From Mesocentrotus franciscanus (Eukaryota; Echinodermata; Echinoidea; Camarodonta; Strongylocentrotidae): a stretch of 64,000 nucleotides of DNA. The stretch lies in contig CP137670.1 in assembly GCA_037976565.1 (NCBI GenBank), positions 12,424,600 through 12,488,599 on the forward strand, in the 5' to 3' direction. A model generated the notes under the pieces. It searched no databases and had not been told where the DNA came from. It saw nothing but the letters and a program-made list of their open reading frames with translations. Every line of letters begins with the position of its first letter. Position 1 is the stretch's first letter. Both the position numbers and the translations under genes were made by a program. This document shows, in pieces, positions 1-12,443 of the stretch.

Positions 1-426
1 TAAAATTCAAATTATTCAAGGAAACCTGTTTACTTTCTAGACTTCACTGTCAGATACTACTGAGTGACTGACTGACTTTTTTTTTCTCTTTGGTAATAAC
101 GTACATAAAATGAGCTGTAAAGGGTACATGAGCATTTGTCTACATCAATAACCCATTTCTTGTAATTGCCCAAATCAAACTGATTGAATCTTTGCGCAGC
201 ACGAAACGTACGACCATTCGGTACAAGCGTCTGAAATCAGACTATTACTAAAATGATTGCAATCACTAAAGTCGATTCGACAAACATTGCTCGTTATTTT
301 CCCATTATTTTTTTTTTCAAGCCCTTTCGTTTTAAGGGAAGTTCTAAATTAGTATTGTCTTTCAAATGCCGTTAGACTTTAACTTTTTCATTTTGGGGGC
401 CTGAAATTGGGACATTGTACCTTTAA
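1..426 (-). mobile_element. TTAA-flanked MITE, family A, left copy (cut by window start)
   Basis: This stretch is the reverse complement of 3229-3650, with point differences and small indels. Its right end reads GGGACATTGTACCT followed by TTAA (423-426), matching the terminal inverted repeat of the complete copy at 3229-3766. The other end lies outside the window. It is non-coding. TTAA flanks suggest mobilisation by a piggyBac-type transposase, which is inference. Confidence 0.8.
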
Positions 427-939
427 ATGATGAATTTATTATATTAATCCATACACGCTCTACTGAGGCAACGTTGTTATAAAAATGGCTTATCAAACTC
501 CCTTAGTGCCAGATTTGGGTAAAACTGCTAATACGTTATTACGGAATACGCGAACATGACCTACAGGAACTAATACCTTGAAACCCGTAACAAGACTGTT
601 TTCACGTATTTCTTGTAATAATGAAGGCATTTCTTATGTATCCATAAAGTTATGGATAAGTACAGGATACCGTAAATATGTAATAAAAGGGGCACTTTTT
701 CGTTGCTTGAGGGTTATTTGATGATTTGGGGAAATCTGAGGGTGTATGCCCCTGCCATCTCAGAAATGGGTATTCGCCCCTATTTTTTGTAGCTGCTTAT
801 TTAGATGCACACCGTCGCACAGTGGAGTTCTTGTATAATCATTTATCATAGCTTACATTTTCCTTAGATTACGTTCAATTATTAGGGGGCGCTGGGGGCT
901 AAACCGGCAGTGATCGTCGGGCCGACAACACTTCTTTTT

Positions 940-1560
940 CAATCATGTTTGATCCAGTTATTTTTCTCGCTACTTTTTATTATATTTATTCAATTGTTTG
1001 CACTAATTAAGGGTGTCTGGTGGGCACTACCCACCGCATGCAACGTCCGGAAGTGGTCATTTATGATAAAAAGTGTCATGCTCTGCTTTTTGTTATCAGG
1101 TTTGATCCAGTTAATTTGCTCGCTATGAATATAGCATTTTCTTATATTGATTCCAATTTTGCACTAATTAAGGGCGTCTAGTTTTTTGGGGGCCTTTGGC
1201 AGGCAGTACCCACCCGTAAAGACGTCTGAAAGCGGTATTTCTGATAATTTTCATTAAGTTTGAACAGGTAACTTTCTTGTCATTCAAACTTTTTATTTTA
1301 ATTTTTCTTTTAAAAATTGTATTCATTATTATTATTTAGTATATCTTAAAATTGAATAACTTACATGAACTTTCTTGTAGTTACATGTTATGCTTATCTA
1401 TTTCATTATTTTGCATTAACAAAAAACGGGCGCTTGGCAGGCTCCCCAACACTAAACATGTCTGGCAATGTCCAAACATGATATACGAGGTTGTGCTGAT
1501 ATTTTCGAACTGGTTTGGTCCAGACACTTTTCAGCTAATCTAGCTAAATAGTTTAGCCAT
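940..1560. repeat. Degenerate tandem repeat, unit about 155-160 bp
   Basis: The phrase TTTGATCCAGTTA occurs at about 948 and 1100. GCACTAATTAAGGG occurs at about 1001 and 1161, each time followed by a cytosine-rich CTACCCACC or GTACCCACC segment and an AACGTC or GACGTC segment. A weaker third unit lies near 1430-1540. Flanking G-rich blocks (GGGGGCGC at about 881 and 1571) may be further decayed units. The stretches 427-939 and 1561-1880 hold nothing else I recognise, apart from a possible promoter just before 1881. Confidence 0.55.
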
Positions 1561-1880
1561 TTAACCTTTTGGGGGCGCCCGGGGGTCCTTGCCACCACCA
1601 GCACTTTGCGCACAACAGACACCCGTTACCTGACATACTTTTGCTCATGGATCATTGCTGTGTACTCGAAAAGTAGAATGAGGTGACTATTCCGGTACAG
1701 GCTTCCAGATTATCTGCACTGCAATTTACATTGAAACCATATAGTTAAATATGCGCATGGGATGAAAGGTCAGTTTTTCCCATAAAAGCATCATCCCCCT
1801 CTCTTTTTCTACATTAGCTCTTTAGTGCGCGCAGTTAACTGATCTCACTGACTATACGAGTCTACATTTGAAAGGGAGTA

Positions 1881-2303
1881 ATGGCCGCAGAACTAATCGT
1901 AAGTTCGGTTACGAGTTCAGCTGATATTGCTGTAAAGGGAGTTTTTTCAATCCTGGAAACAGTTCAAGAGGGCTTAGGAATTGTAACACTGCCGAAGACG
2001 AAGATTGCAAATTTGTCAGATCGTAAAATCTATGTGGTCGCAGATTTCTTTGATCATATAAACGACGCTGCAGAGAAACATGAATACCAATATGCAACAA
2101 TTGACAATTGGGGCCGTGTCGAATTTGTATCGGAGAAAAAATCCGTAAGAGTAAAAGCTTACAAAGAGAAACCAAAGGATGGTGAGGATGGCGAGGATGC
2201 TTGCAAAACAGACATAACTAACCACACATTTTCAATCAAATCGATGGCAGATGGGCAGTTATCTATCGACCAAACGACGAAAAGATTTCTATTTTATCGA
2301 TGA
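1881..2303 (+). CDS. Small intracellular-type protein of unrecognised family, member 1
   Basis: The open frame encodes 140 residues. I do not recognise the family and assign no function. The start ATG sits in a good context (AGTAATGG) and no signal peptide or membrane segment is visible. Residues 1-35 look helical, followed by an IANLS motif and a beta-rich centre. An acidic Lys/Glu/Asp-Gly stretch lies at about 95-108, and a C-terminal TFSIK...GQL motif follows. The same order (IANAT ... SFIVK ... GHL) occurs in the protein at 46167-46565, so the two look like distant paralogues. The end may be damaged. A one-base shift at the A-run 2280-2283 would continue past the TGA to a strong splice-donor-like GTGAGT at 2312, and the shifted frame aligns better with the paralogue's C-terminus. 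Either a true stop, a frameshift or a sequence error is possible. A CATAAAAG element near 1783 could be a TATA-like box. Confidence 0.65.
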   Translation: MAAELIVSSVTSSADIAVKGVFSILETVQEGLGIVTLPKTKIANLSDRKIYVVADFFDHINDAAEKHEYQYATIDNWGRVEFVSEKKSVRVKAYKEKPKDGEDGEDACKTDITNHTFSIKSMADGQLSIDQTTKRFLFYR

Positions 2304-2596
2304 AAATCCAGGTGAGTTTATGCCTATTTAAAAGAAATATATTAAAATAAATCGTTCTTTAATGCTTCATTTACATTTGATCTTATCAGTCTGGATAGTT
2401 TTTCTGTATTATAGTTAAAACACCAGTTTTCCCAAATGAATTTTAAAAAAGGAATTAAAATGTGGAGGGCCCTTTTGATGATAAAATGAAATTTAAAACA
2501 CACTTCTATTGAGCTGAGACAGATCCATTTTATCTTTCATCCCGTACTTGAGAGTGACCCGTTTTTTTTTAATTGATTCCTTTTTTTCTTCTTCAG

Positions 2597-2724
2597 AACG
2601 GAAAGAGAAGATCCGGATTCTGTTAAAGCATAATCATTGGTCTTCCAACAGGCGAAATAAGAATTATGTTTCATGCACCTCATCATCAGTCCTAATGAGC
2701 CTCGATCTGGTATTACAACCATAA
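2597..2724 (+). other. Possible second exon of the 1881 gene
   Basis: A pyrimidine-rich acceptor (TTTTTTTCTTCTTCAG) ends at 2596. Reading in phase 1, as the donor at 2312 would require in the shifted frame, gives about 42 open codons to a TAA at 2722-2724. The translation is basic and not recognised. The model needs the one-base shift described for the upstream gene, so it is weak. If wrong, this is 3' flanking DNA. The stretch 2725-3228 holds nothing recognisable. Confidence 0.22.
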
Positions 2725-3228
2725 ATATCATCCTTCTTAACACTTTAAGTGGCCTCCATTGTTTTAAGCGTATATTAAGATTTTTACGTATATTTTTTTA
2801 ACAAGGTGAAGTTTTTAATTTTTTGTGCAGAATGAATTGTTGGTAAAGTAATGGAAAAATGTCGATCTTTGTCTGATTTTTTTCTTAAAATGAAGAATGG
2901 CACTGTAAATGCCAACTATTTTAGTTGTTCTTGATGGTGATTACATCAATGTTTTCAGATATTCTTCTTATATTCCTTGAGAACAATGAATACAAGATTC
3001 CCGCAATTTTGGGGAATTAGAAGAGCCGACAGGATTCCGAAACCATTTTCTTGGGGGGTGATGGAAAGATTTCGACACAAGCCTTATATCTCACAATTCT
3101 GGGTCTGCCACTAAATAGTAATAGTAATGTGAGTGACGCTTTATTCTGTAAACTAAATATGATTCTTATGTTTCTCTTTATCTGTATTCATGAAACGTAT
3201 GTTTAGTGAAAGTAGACCCAATAATGCC

Positions 3229-3766
3229 TTAAAGGTACTATGTCCCATTTGCATGCCAAAACAATGAAAAAATTAAATTCCAACGGCATTTGAAAGGCAA
3301 TACTAATTTACAACTCCCAAAAAAAGGGTTTGAAAATGTCTTTAAGTGGGAAAATAACGACTATTAGTTGTCGAATCGACTTAAGTGCTAGCAAGTCAGT
3401 AAGTAATAGTCTGATTTTCAGACCATTGTACCGAATGGTCGTACGTTTTGTGCTGCGCAAAGATTCAATCAGTTTAATTTTGGCCATTACAAGAACTAGG
3501 TTATTGATTGATGTAGAAAAATGCTCATGTACCCTTTACAGCTCATTTTATGTTTGTTATTACCAAACAAGAAGAAAAGCCAGTCAGTCACTCAATAGTG
3601 TCTGATAGTGAATTCTAGCAAGTAAACGGGTTTCCTTGCATAATTTGAATATTAGGACACTGCTAACGTTTAATTTTCACTGATAGGACATACATGACAT
3701 ATTCATAATTCCTGCAAAGTTCTACAGAATTTGATGTTGGCTGCAAAAGGGACAAAGTATCTTTAA
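3229..3766 (+). mobile_element. TTAA-flanked MITE, family A, complete copy
   Basis: The element begins TTAAAGGTACTATGTCCC and ends GGGACAAAGTATCTTTAA, an imperfect 18-bp terminal inverted repeat that includes the TTAA duplicates at 3229-3232 and 3763-3766. The interior matches 1-426 in reverse orientation. A 91-codon open frame inside shows no recognisable protein and is treated as chance. Confidence 0.82.
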
Positions 3767-5239
3767 ACCAAAAAAAAAAAGAGAAGAAGATCAATATCGA
3801 TACTAATTAAAATTTAGGAAAATCATCGCACGGAATCTACACCTTTGATTTTTTTTCTGATAATTTTATATAATTGATCGACATTCGAATTTTAATACCC
3901 TTTTATGAACAATATCATGTACATGTATTTTTATATTACCTATTGTTGTTTGCATTTTGTTTATATTTACATATAACTACACGTATAAACAAATGATGCA
4001 TGCGAATGAGTTCATTATACACGATATATCCGTTATTGTTGAGGCCTTTTCATGTAAAAGCGTGGGAGAGTTTCAGTAAATAATTCACATGTACCGTGTT
4101 TGATTAATCATTTGATTATGATCTAGGTCAGTAAGTTGTTTGGATATATATAATTATAAAAATGATGTAATAAAAAGCTACTACATGTATTTAATATTTA
4201 CTTCGTGACGTTTTGTTCTTACGTGCTTTTTTATGTTGCGAAACCCACTTTCACGACGTGGTATAATACGGCGATTTTCATTTTCGTTGATTTGTATTTA
4301 GGTGATGTTTTTGTACAATTATTAGAAAATAATATGGACCTGCAACATTCCCGTTTAAATAAACTATAATTAAAATTGTCTTATGTAAGCTTTGGAATAA
4401 AATACCTAAAGTGGTTTTCATTCATGTTTCGTTCGTTGCTATATTTTCGCAAGAATTGATGTATTTGATTACAAATCTGTAGGCTAATTAATACCATTTT
4501 ACGTTATACCTTAGTTCTGTCCTGTTATATTTGGAACTATATATATATATATATATATATAAATACAAATGTAGCAAGACATTGGAATCAATGGCTTTAC
4601 TTTATATTGAATGTATTTTATTCCTTTAAACACTTGAATACTAATGTTTAAGACCGATTAAAACGTAAACGAAAAAGAAAGTGATTGAATTATATTTCAA
4701 AAACTTGTATCTTCATTTAATAGAGTACCAAACATCTCTCAAAATGAAAGTGTAACAAAACTTCAAAATATAATATAAATGGCAATATGCTACCTTGTTT
4801 GTTTGTTTTAAATAATGTTATCACCTCAGGTTTAAATTGTGCACACTTTTTTTTTCGATTTCCTTTTTACGTACAGGCGAATCATTTGCGATTTAACTCA
4901 TGGAACAGCATTAAAGATCACGATTTTCAAAGCGGTTCTACTCCTTGAATAGCCTAATTATGTTCCTGTACGTAAACAAAAGATGAAGAAATTAAAAGTA
5001 GTATCAACATACAAGTGGATCCCCTTTTAATTCTTTCATCTCAACTTTTGTTTTACCTGGTAGTGAATGTAAAATAAATGGAGATATAATGAAAACATGT
5101 GGTGTGTGTCAGTGTATATTTGTGTGTGGGAGGGGATGTATTTTATTTGGCTGAGTGTAGGCGTTTAGTGTTGGTTTTGATTTTTTGTTTTGGTAATTGA
5201 GAGATAAAACTGTATACGGAGAGCTAAAATATCCATAAA
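3767..5239. other. AT-rich non-coding stretch
   Basis: No coding exon or RNA gene is recognised. It contains a short (TA)n run at about 4541-4560 and, at 4853-4975, a copy of a dispersed repeat. That repeat centres on AACTCATGGAACAGCAT and recurs at about 6985-7120 and, inverted, at about 47832-47960. Confidence 0.6.
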
Positions 5240-6400
5240 ATGTCTAACTTACGGATTTAAGTGCCCTGTCGGTTTTAGAGTAGACCAGATTCTAGCCGTT
5301 TTTTTAATTATACCATCTTTGAACGCGTACATCAACGCTTGACTCACGAATTTATCATTTCCAACAGATTTACCTAACCCAAAATGCGCGCGTATTTCTT
5401 TTGTACATAATGTATAGCTAGTGTGTGAGCGAGCGCGCACATCGTAACAGTGAAGGCAGCTGACTAGTTTTTGAACACTAGCCCTTCTCATCTGTAGCCT
5501 TGAGTTTAACCCATTAGACTTTTGGTGAATGGTTAATAATTAGCCATGTATATCAAACTAGTTATTAGATAAATCCATAAAACGCTAGGGTCTTTTAAGT
5601 TTCCCAGGGAAGAAATGATAAGTGAAAATGAGAGCAAGTCGTTTGACCAGGTTTGAACGACCTATTTTTTTATTAAGGAATGGAGACTGAAGATGTTATC
5701 ATTATAATATTCAAATAAGATTTTGCTATAATTATTATTGTAAATAACGTCTATAATCTTTAGTTTGTTTGATCAAGTGCTTCACAATTATAATGGATGT
5801 TTACAAACCCATCAGATTATCTGAAGAAAGCTGATTATCTGTTATCATTAAACCTTTAACACTTGTTTTACATATAATACAATCGATTCTTTGTTGGATT
5901 TAGATATCTAATCAATGTGTCTACTCTAATAAAAAGGCATGTCACTCACAATTCCTTATCGTCATGAAAAGTTCAGTGACAGCTGAAATTCACTCAATTG
6001 TAACATAAATTAGTCCAAGTCGTTTGACCGGGTTTGGAGGACCTATTATCTTAAAAGGAATGAGACTAAAGATGGTGTGACTGTTTTTTGTAAAGGACGT
6101 TTGATACTTTCAGTTTGTTTTATTTACTGAATCCTTGTTGACGTTAGCTTATCAAGTGCTTCAAAATAGTAATTAATATTTGACAACCCCGTCAGATAAT
6201 CTGAAGAAGGCTGATTTTCTATTTTTATTAAAACCTTTAACACTTGTTTTTTTCCAAAGTACATCTAATACAATCAATTTTTTGGTGGCTTTAGTTAATT
6301 TTATCCGATCCGATAGATAGGCATGTCACGCACACTTCCTTATCGTCATGTAAAGTTCAGTGACAGCTGAACTGCACTCAAATTTTCGATTTGATCTACT
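5240..6400. repeat. Dispersed repeat with internal tandem duplication (period about 380 bp)
   Basis: Two direct copies lie at about 5625-6000 and 6005-6385. Both contain GTCGTTTGACC, TCAGAT-ATCTGAAGAA, AACCTTTAACACTTGTTTT and GGCATGTCAC in the same order. An inverted copy occupies about 47215-47770, and part of the left flank (5240-5500) is related to 50560-50700. No protein is recognised, and the 80-codon minus-strand frame at 5249-5491 has no support. Confidence 0.65.
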
Positions 6401-7369
6401 GCAAAACCCATATCCTATTATTATCTTCATACATTTTGCACATTGACTTGTTGTGAAGGCATCTCATTAGATCTTAACTTGAATTAAATCAAAAAATTGG
6501 TTCATGCATCTGTCTTTAATAGCCATCTCTAAAGGCTCTAGTCATTCCAAAATTTCCCGTGTTTTCAGCAAGGCAACCAAATGTCAGTGCCTATAGCGTT
6601 GAGGGAATATAACTGATACAATTTGTCCCCTCCCCCATCCCCACCCCCACTCAGAGCACAGAGCCCAATCTAGCATTACTTCACTACCAACGACAAAGGA
6701 CGAGTTGGCGACTACTTTCGCAAAATCATCTTTAAGCAATTGCAATGGCCTTGTGAGTCACCTATGGAAATGCTCTAACATAACAATAACGTATTTGGTA
6801 ATCTGAATATGATTTATCTGGAACAGACAACAGGGTTCTGAAAATCGTTGCGATCATATTAAAAATGCTTCCTTATTATGCCCTGGCGGCAAATTTAAAC
6901 CCTAATAGGCACATGCAATAGGCTACCTTCTTTTTTTAAATACATTTTTTACCCCTCAAGTTTAAAATGTGTATACTTTTTTTCGATTTCCTCTGTACAT
7001 ACGAGCACATGATTTGCGATTACAACTCATGGAACAGCATAAAAGATCATGATTTCCGAAGCGATTTCACTCTTTGAATTGCCAAATTATGTTCCTGTAT
7101 GTGAACAAAAGGTGACGGAATCAGAAGTAGAATCAACTTGCAGTTAGATATCCCTTTTATTCTTTGATCTCAAAATGTACCCTTTTTCCTGGTACTGAAT
7201 GTAAAATAAATGAAGATATTTCGAATGGAAACAAAATGTGTATAAGAAAATAAAATCACTCAATGCTTTTTAAAATGAACTAAATCCACCAAATATATCT
7301 CGAGTTATACTAAAATGTGTTCATATGTGAGTGTGTGTGTGTGTCTCTATGAGACTGGTAAGCATTTTT
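6401..7369. other. Non-coding repeat-rich stretch
   Basis: No gene is seen. A copy of the dispersed repeat described near 4853 covers about 6960-7220, and a (GT)n tract lies at about 7327-7344. Confidence 0.55.
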
Positions 7370-7700
7370 TGGTCTTGCTTTTTTTTTTGGTCTTGCTTTT
7401 TGATTGCATACTCAATAAAACAGAAAACCTACCACTTTATATAAACTAACGGAAATGGAAATAAGAAAACTACCAGCTTTCACCGGTAAAAGTTCATATT
7501 TTTTTTCTCTTACTCATTATCATTCTGTGAATAATTGTACATGTACTTATACTTTAATAAAAAACAAAAAAACTATTAATCGATGGTTCATCCGTTCAAT
7601 TTTCGCGTCCATTAGGTGTATGACTATCCCCAGTAGAGTTCACTGTCTTGAATGACTCTACGTTGTGGAAATGTTATTTTGTAATGGGTTGAAGTACTCC

Positions 7701-8111
7701 TTAAAGATAAAGACCAGCTCTGATCATGCGATTGCATTGTGAAAGAAACGTTGTGGAATCGATCAGAAAAGGTTGATCATCTAGCATATATAGGTATTAG
7801 TGTGTACTGCAAGGTTCTGGAATCATCAAAATGATAAGAAATTTGGCCCAGTCTTGGTAAAGTTACAAGCACTGTACACAGAAAGATGTACAGGGCACTA
7901 CGCGACCACGTGCGCGATATCTATTTGGTCCCAATAGATATAATAATTTATCAAATATATCAATTAGTAGGCGGTTTCCCGACTTTCCCGGCAAAATTTG
8001 TATCATCACGTATTAGTCAAAACATATTCTTTCACATGATTAGTAATGAGAGCTTCCATTAATTTTTTTTTTTTTGAGAGAGGCGTTTCCAAAACTGGTA
8101 TTTAACTTTAA
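7701..8111 (+). mobile_element. TTAA-flanked MITE, family C
   Basis: Its ends are TTAAAGATAAAGACCAG and the inverted CTGGTATTTAACTTTAA. The interior (GCGATTGCATTGTGAAAGAA ... TTGGCCCAGTCTTGGTAA) recurs at 27671-28064 and 49602-49993, and the 3' part recurs at 53806-54045. It is non-coding. It is absent from the partner duplication near 23.5 kb, which jumps directly across this site, so insertion after duplication is likely. Confidence 0.8.
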
Positions 8112-8480
8112 GACTTCAAATTGTTATTGATCAAGTTTGATGCAACATTATACACCAAGATCGTTCTCGGTGCGAAATTGGAGGGCACTTTTGTTGTCTC
8201 TGTAGAGGTCTGCCACCCCGTTCCTGATGAAAAATGTTGTCAGTTTTATATTCATTGTATAGTACAGCCACAGGTCGTCATTTATATACATATTTTTATA
8301 TCGGCTTTAAGGGGAAAATTGACCTGACAACCCCATATCAAGGCCTTGACATCGGGAGGGGCATACTATTTGTTTTTCCTGAGACCCAGTATAGTTCAGT
8401 TATGAAATCACTTTTTGAGGGCTCTGATTATGGAATGGGAGACTGACTATTTATATAAGTAAGGGTTTTTTGAGACCTTT

Positions 8481-8841
8481 GGGCGTTTCACAAAAGACTG
8501 ATATCGATTTAAGTTGGACTTGAAATATGGCAGGCCTTTCAAGGGACGTGGGAATCGTGGTCACAAATTTATATAATTAATTTTTTTTTGGTAGTTAATT
8601 TTTGAAAAAAAGAAATTATCGAAAGATCATAATTTCTTAGGGAGTTTCCCTGTAATTTTACATCTGCTTCAAGATTTGTTAGGTGTTTAAGCTGCCTCCA
8701 AAGTATAATAGTATAAGTCCAAGTCTTATGTTGAAAAAAAAGTAAATTTAGTAGATTTGCGACCACGATTCGACATTTGACCAGTGGCATGAACGGCCTG
8801 TCATAGTTCAAACCCAACTTAAGTTTATTGTGAAACACCCC
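8481..8841. mobile_element. Foldback MITE (GTTTCACAAAGACT type), copy 1
   Basis: The left end reads GGGCGTTTCACAAAAGACTG and the right end is its imperfect inverse (TATTGTGAAACACCCC). The arms extend inward through AAGTTGGACTTGAAATATGG and GGCCTGTCATAGTTCAA. The same family is complete at 38291-38582 and half-preserved at about 23885-23984. Confidence 0.75.
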
Positions 8842-9155
8842 GCACCGATCTGTCTTTACTTAATTCGTTTCCATGTGCAATCTTACAATAGCTAACGTAA
8901 TAATTCCACACCCGGCTAGCTACTAGTGTATACAGCGTAGCTATATATGTTTTCCCTCGGTCGAAAAATTGTCAGGACGGACAAAATAATATTTCTCCCT
9001 TGCTCCTCCTTTACAAACGCCGGTAACCATACTACGCACTACTTTGTATTGGCAAGAGGTACAAAAAATAAAAAAAGTAACTATCGGTTTGTTCTAATAA
9101 CAAAGTCATTTGTTTCTTAAATGCATTTTTGCCGCGTAATGAGAGGAAAACAGCA

Positions 9156-9737
9156 ATCTGACTGAACCCTAAACGTGAGGTTTGCAGGATAACTGGGTAA
9201 TTCATTGAGAATATGGTGTTTGATGATTATGGAAATAGAGTTATGACAACGTTAACCAGCGCTTCTCAAAGTTTCATGAAACTCGAGGCCCACCATTTGC
9301 TCTGTACTATAACAAAAATCTGAAATTGTTTATTTTCCCTCAAGGAAATTTTCAATCGTACAAGCACCCTAAATATAATTATTGCAAATATGTTTCTATT
9401 CAACCCCTCTATGGAAAAATGTAACCCGTCATCAAAAAAGAAGAAGATTACATTAAAAAAAAATCTTATATACAGAGCATTTATGAGAGGAGCCCGCGAG
9501 AGACGTCACAGTGTTGCCAATTTGTGTTTGATTGATCGCAGCTTCGAAAATTCATAACTTTCTCATGTTTACTCGAAAATTTGCTCAAATTTTCACTGAC
9601 CGGTTCCATTCAATTTTATGCTTCCACTAAAACCAAATTAATACCAGGATGGATTTCGCCTTTAAATTCGATGGGTAAATACATATAGATGGATGATGGA
9701 GGATGAAGGTTTACTGTAATGGGGGCGGGGCTCTATT
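9156..9737. other. Non-coding stretch, nothing recognised
   Basis: AT-rich sequence with no exon, repeat family or RNA gene that I can support. Confidence 0.5.
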
Positions 9738-10070
9738 AATAACAAGAAGACGATGATGTTGATGATGATGATGATGATGATAGTGATGATGATATTGATG
9801 ATGATGATGATAGTGATGATGATGGTGATGAAGATAATGATGGAGGTGATATTGATCGTCATGAAGATGATGATGATGATGATAATGAGAATACGAACAC
9901 TACCACCAACAATATAATACTTCTACTAATGATGATGATAATGGTAATGATAATAACATAATAATTAAAAGAATATAATAATAATAATGATAATAACAAT
10001 AATGATAATATTAATAATAATAATAATGACAATACGGAGAAGAAGAGTAGGAGCAAATACGAAAATGAAA
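9738..10070. repeat. GAT / AAT compound microsatellite
   Basis: Long runs of GATGAT and AATAAT with interruptions. The open frames across it encode only Ile, Ser or Asp homopolymers and are not genes. Confidence 0.9.
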
Positions 10071-10084
10071 ACGAGAGATCGTTT

Positions 10085-12065
10085 ATATGAGATAAAATCA
10101 CTTTAATATGAATAACATGTGCTTCTTACACTATGATATAACATATTGATATACTGCATGAAAATGGATACTTAATACTAATTACAGATTATTTTATCAT
10201 CAATGTGTGTCTGTTAAAAAATTATGACTAATAGATTGATTGTTATTTCATATGCAAGAATGCGAGAACTGTCTTCGTAAGATATCTATCTCTATATCTC
10301 CTGACATATACTCTCTTCTCTGAAATAAGTTTTCTACAATACATTTATGATAGTAATAATAATACTAATAACAATATGAGCAATGGAAATGTTTGTAAAA
10401 CACGTCAGTTCAATATGAATAATATGTAAAAGGCGCAAAGGAAGAAAAAACAATAGTTGTATTTGTCTTTATTTCTGCCTCTTACCTAAATACATGGATA
10501 CAATTCACTGCATCTATTTGAGTTTTTGCTAGATGTTTTATTGCTTTGATTATCCAAAATCAATCTCGCAGCCTACTTCCTCAATGCTAAGCTGTACAAG
10601 TATTCCCTTTACACTATGAGAGAGCTTTCGAGATCTTCAAGGTTTATCTCGGTCCCCTTCATCCGAAATCACAGGAGGCTCGGTAAGGCCAAAAGAGCTG
10701 ACACCATTCACTTTGGTGCAATGAACATCTTTCCATGCTGACGTCAGAGACGTTGTATCATTTCAATTGACCATGGGACGTTTTTATAAAGTTCTGCTGG
10801 AGACGTTCCACTCATTCATTAAATGCTCGTTTTGTTTTACTTATGATGTTTTTCGATTGAATCTAAATTAATATTGCACAAACTTAAACAAGACAATACT
10901 ATGAAAAGAAGTTATTAGATTTACTTGCACAACGTGTCAAATAGGATTGTGTTCTTGTCTCTATTGGTTTCCTTCCTATAACCTTCTTCTCTCTTGGTAT
11001 TTTTTTTTTTATACCTCTTCTTTTAAAATTCATATTCCCATTGTCACCCAATACACACAAAACCTTCACACGTCGTTAAGTTACCTTTTTGTAAATGATT
11101 GAAATAAGAATGAGATGTTGTTCAGAATTCCAGAAGTGTAGGAACGAATACGAATATCTAAACCATAGATTGTTTATATGAGATAAAAACAATTTAATAT
11201 GAATAAGATGTGCTTCTTACACTATGATATACGTATTGAAAACGAATGGGGCTGCATGACAATCGATAGTTAATAACAATTAGAGATTATGTTATCATCA
11301 ATGCGTGTCTGTTTAAAATTGATGACTAGTAGATTGACTGTTATTTTATATGCAAGAATGCGAAAGCTGTCTTCGTGAGATATCTATCTTTATATCTCCT
11401 ATTTCTACAATACATTAATGATTGTAATACATTTGTAATAATACTAATAACAGTATGATTGCATAATATCTTTCCATCCAAACTTGATCTATGCAGATGG
11501 CGTATAATGGACAATCACCAGTGTGATATATGTAAAAAAACAAAACTGTTTATGTTTTATTCAAATGTAATAAGGTTCGATTTTATTTATTTATTTATTT
11601 ATTTATTTTTTTTTTTTGGGGGAATTATTGAAAACTAATTTTATAATTTCTTTCATGAGCAAATAGATATTGTTAACTTTAAGCCAATGCGTAATAACAA
11701 TATTGTATATCGAAATTCTCTATGGTGAAGGGTATAATAGTAAAAGCATGTTTAACAAATAAATCATTCAAGAAATGATAAGGTTTTAACCATTCATTTA
11801 GTCACTTTTGTATTTTATATTATGTTTAAAATGTAGATTGATGTAAATATATATGATGATCAGTATGTGAAATAAAACACCTTGGTAGGAGGATAAGAAA
11901 AAGAAAATAACAGTATGAGCAAAGATAATGTTTGTAAAACACGTCATTCCAATATTAATAGTATCTCCAACGCGCAAAGGAAAAAACAATGGTTGTATTT
12001 GTCTCTATTCTCCCTCTTTCCTAAATACATGGATATAATTCACTGCATCTCTTTCGTTGTTAAAA
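10085..12065. repeat. Dispersed repeat R in two local copies
   Basis: Block 10085-10530 (GAGATAAAA-CA-TTTAATATGAAT ... GATATCTATCT-TATATCTCC ... TGTTTGTAAAACACGTCA) recurs at 11170-11465 plus 11905-12060, with an extra segment between in the second copy. A third copy is at about 30285-30560. 10531-11169 is unique non-coding sequence. A (TTTA)n run lies at 11581-11606. Confidence 0.65.
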
Positions 12066-12443
12066 TTCGTGTAGAAAATGATGTAATCATGCCAGACAAC
12101 ATTTACCAAGTAATCTGATGGAGGTTTCCTCATTTTAAACAGACGTAAGAAACATTTAAGTGCTTATTGCCCGAATAACCCTCGAAAATGTAGGATTATT
12201 TTCTATTAAAGTGAATATTTGTGAACACGTATTACAGCAACACGGCGTAACTCCCTTCATATTAAACTGGTACGAAAATGAGTAACACTGTTTTGAGGGT
12301 GTTGTAATTTGTATCTTTATCAAAGGGAAAAAAAGCTGAGAACCTGTGTGTGATAAGCTATAAAATGTAAAGTGCAGTGCTTTTAAGTGTTCTTACGAAA
12401 CCCTGCGGTGAACCGACACCTTCTTATCAGAGGCCTTTGTTCT
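12066..12443 (-). other. Probable 3' UTR / 3' flank of the fibrinogen-related gene
   Basis: It lies immediately after the stop codon of the minus-strand terminal exon. No clear polyadenylation hexamer is visible close by; AATAAA-like repeats on the minus strand occur only near 11590. The extent is not determined. Confidence 0.35.

Larger units (their letters stand above)
7370..9155 (+). repeat. Segmental duplication, copy 1 (partner at 23195-24330)
   Basis: Matching blocks occur in the same order in both copies: CAGAAAACCTACCACTTTAT (7422 and 23225), the ATTATACACC-AGATCGTTCTCGG block (8148 and 23543), a foldback element, and ATGCATTTTTGCC-CGTAATGAGAGG (9121 and 24302). Copy 1 additionally contains the TTAA MITE at 7701-8111. 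It contains no recognisable coding sequence. Confidence 0.75.

Noticed and set aside
1..3766. Single transposon with 430-bp terminal inverted repeats carrying the 1881 gene
   Set aside because: The right arm has its own opposite terminus and TTAA at 3763-3766, so the arms are two separate MITE copies whose TTAA ends face inward.
9859..10101. Hydrophobic Ser/Leu/Ile-rich minus-strand frame
   Set aside because: Translation of GAT/AAT microsatellites.
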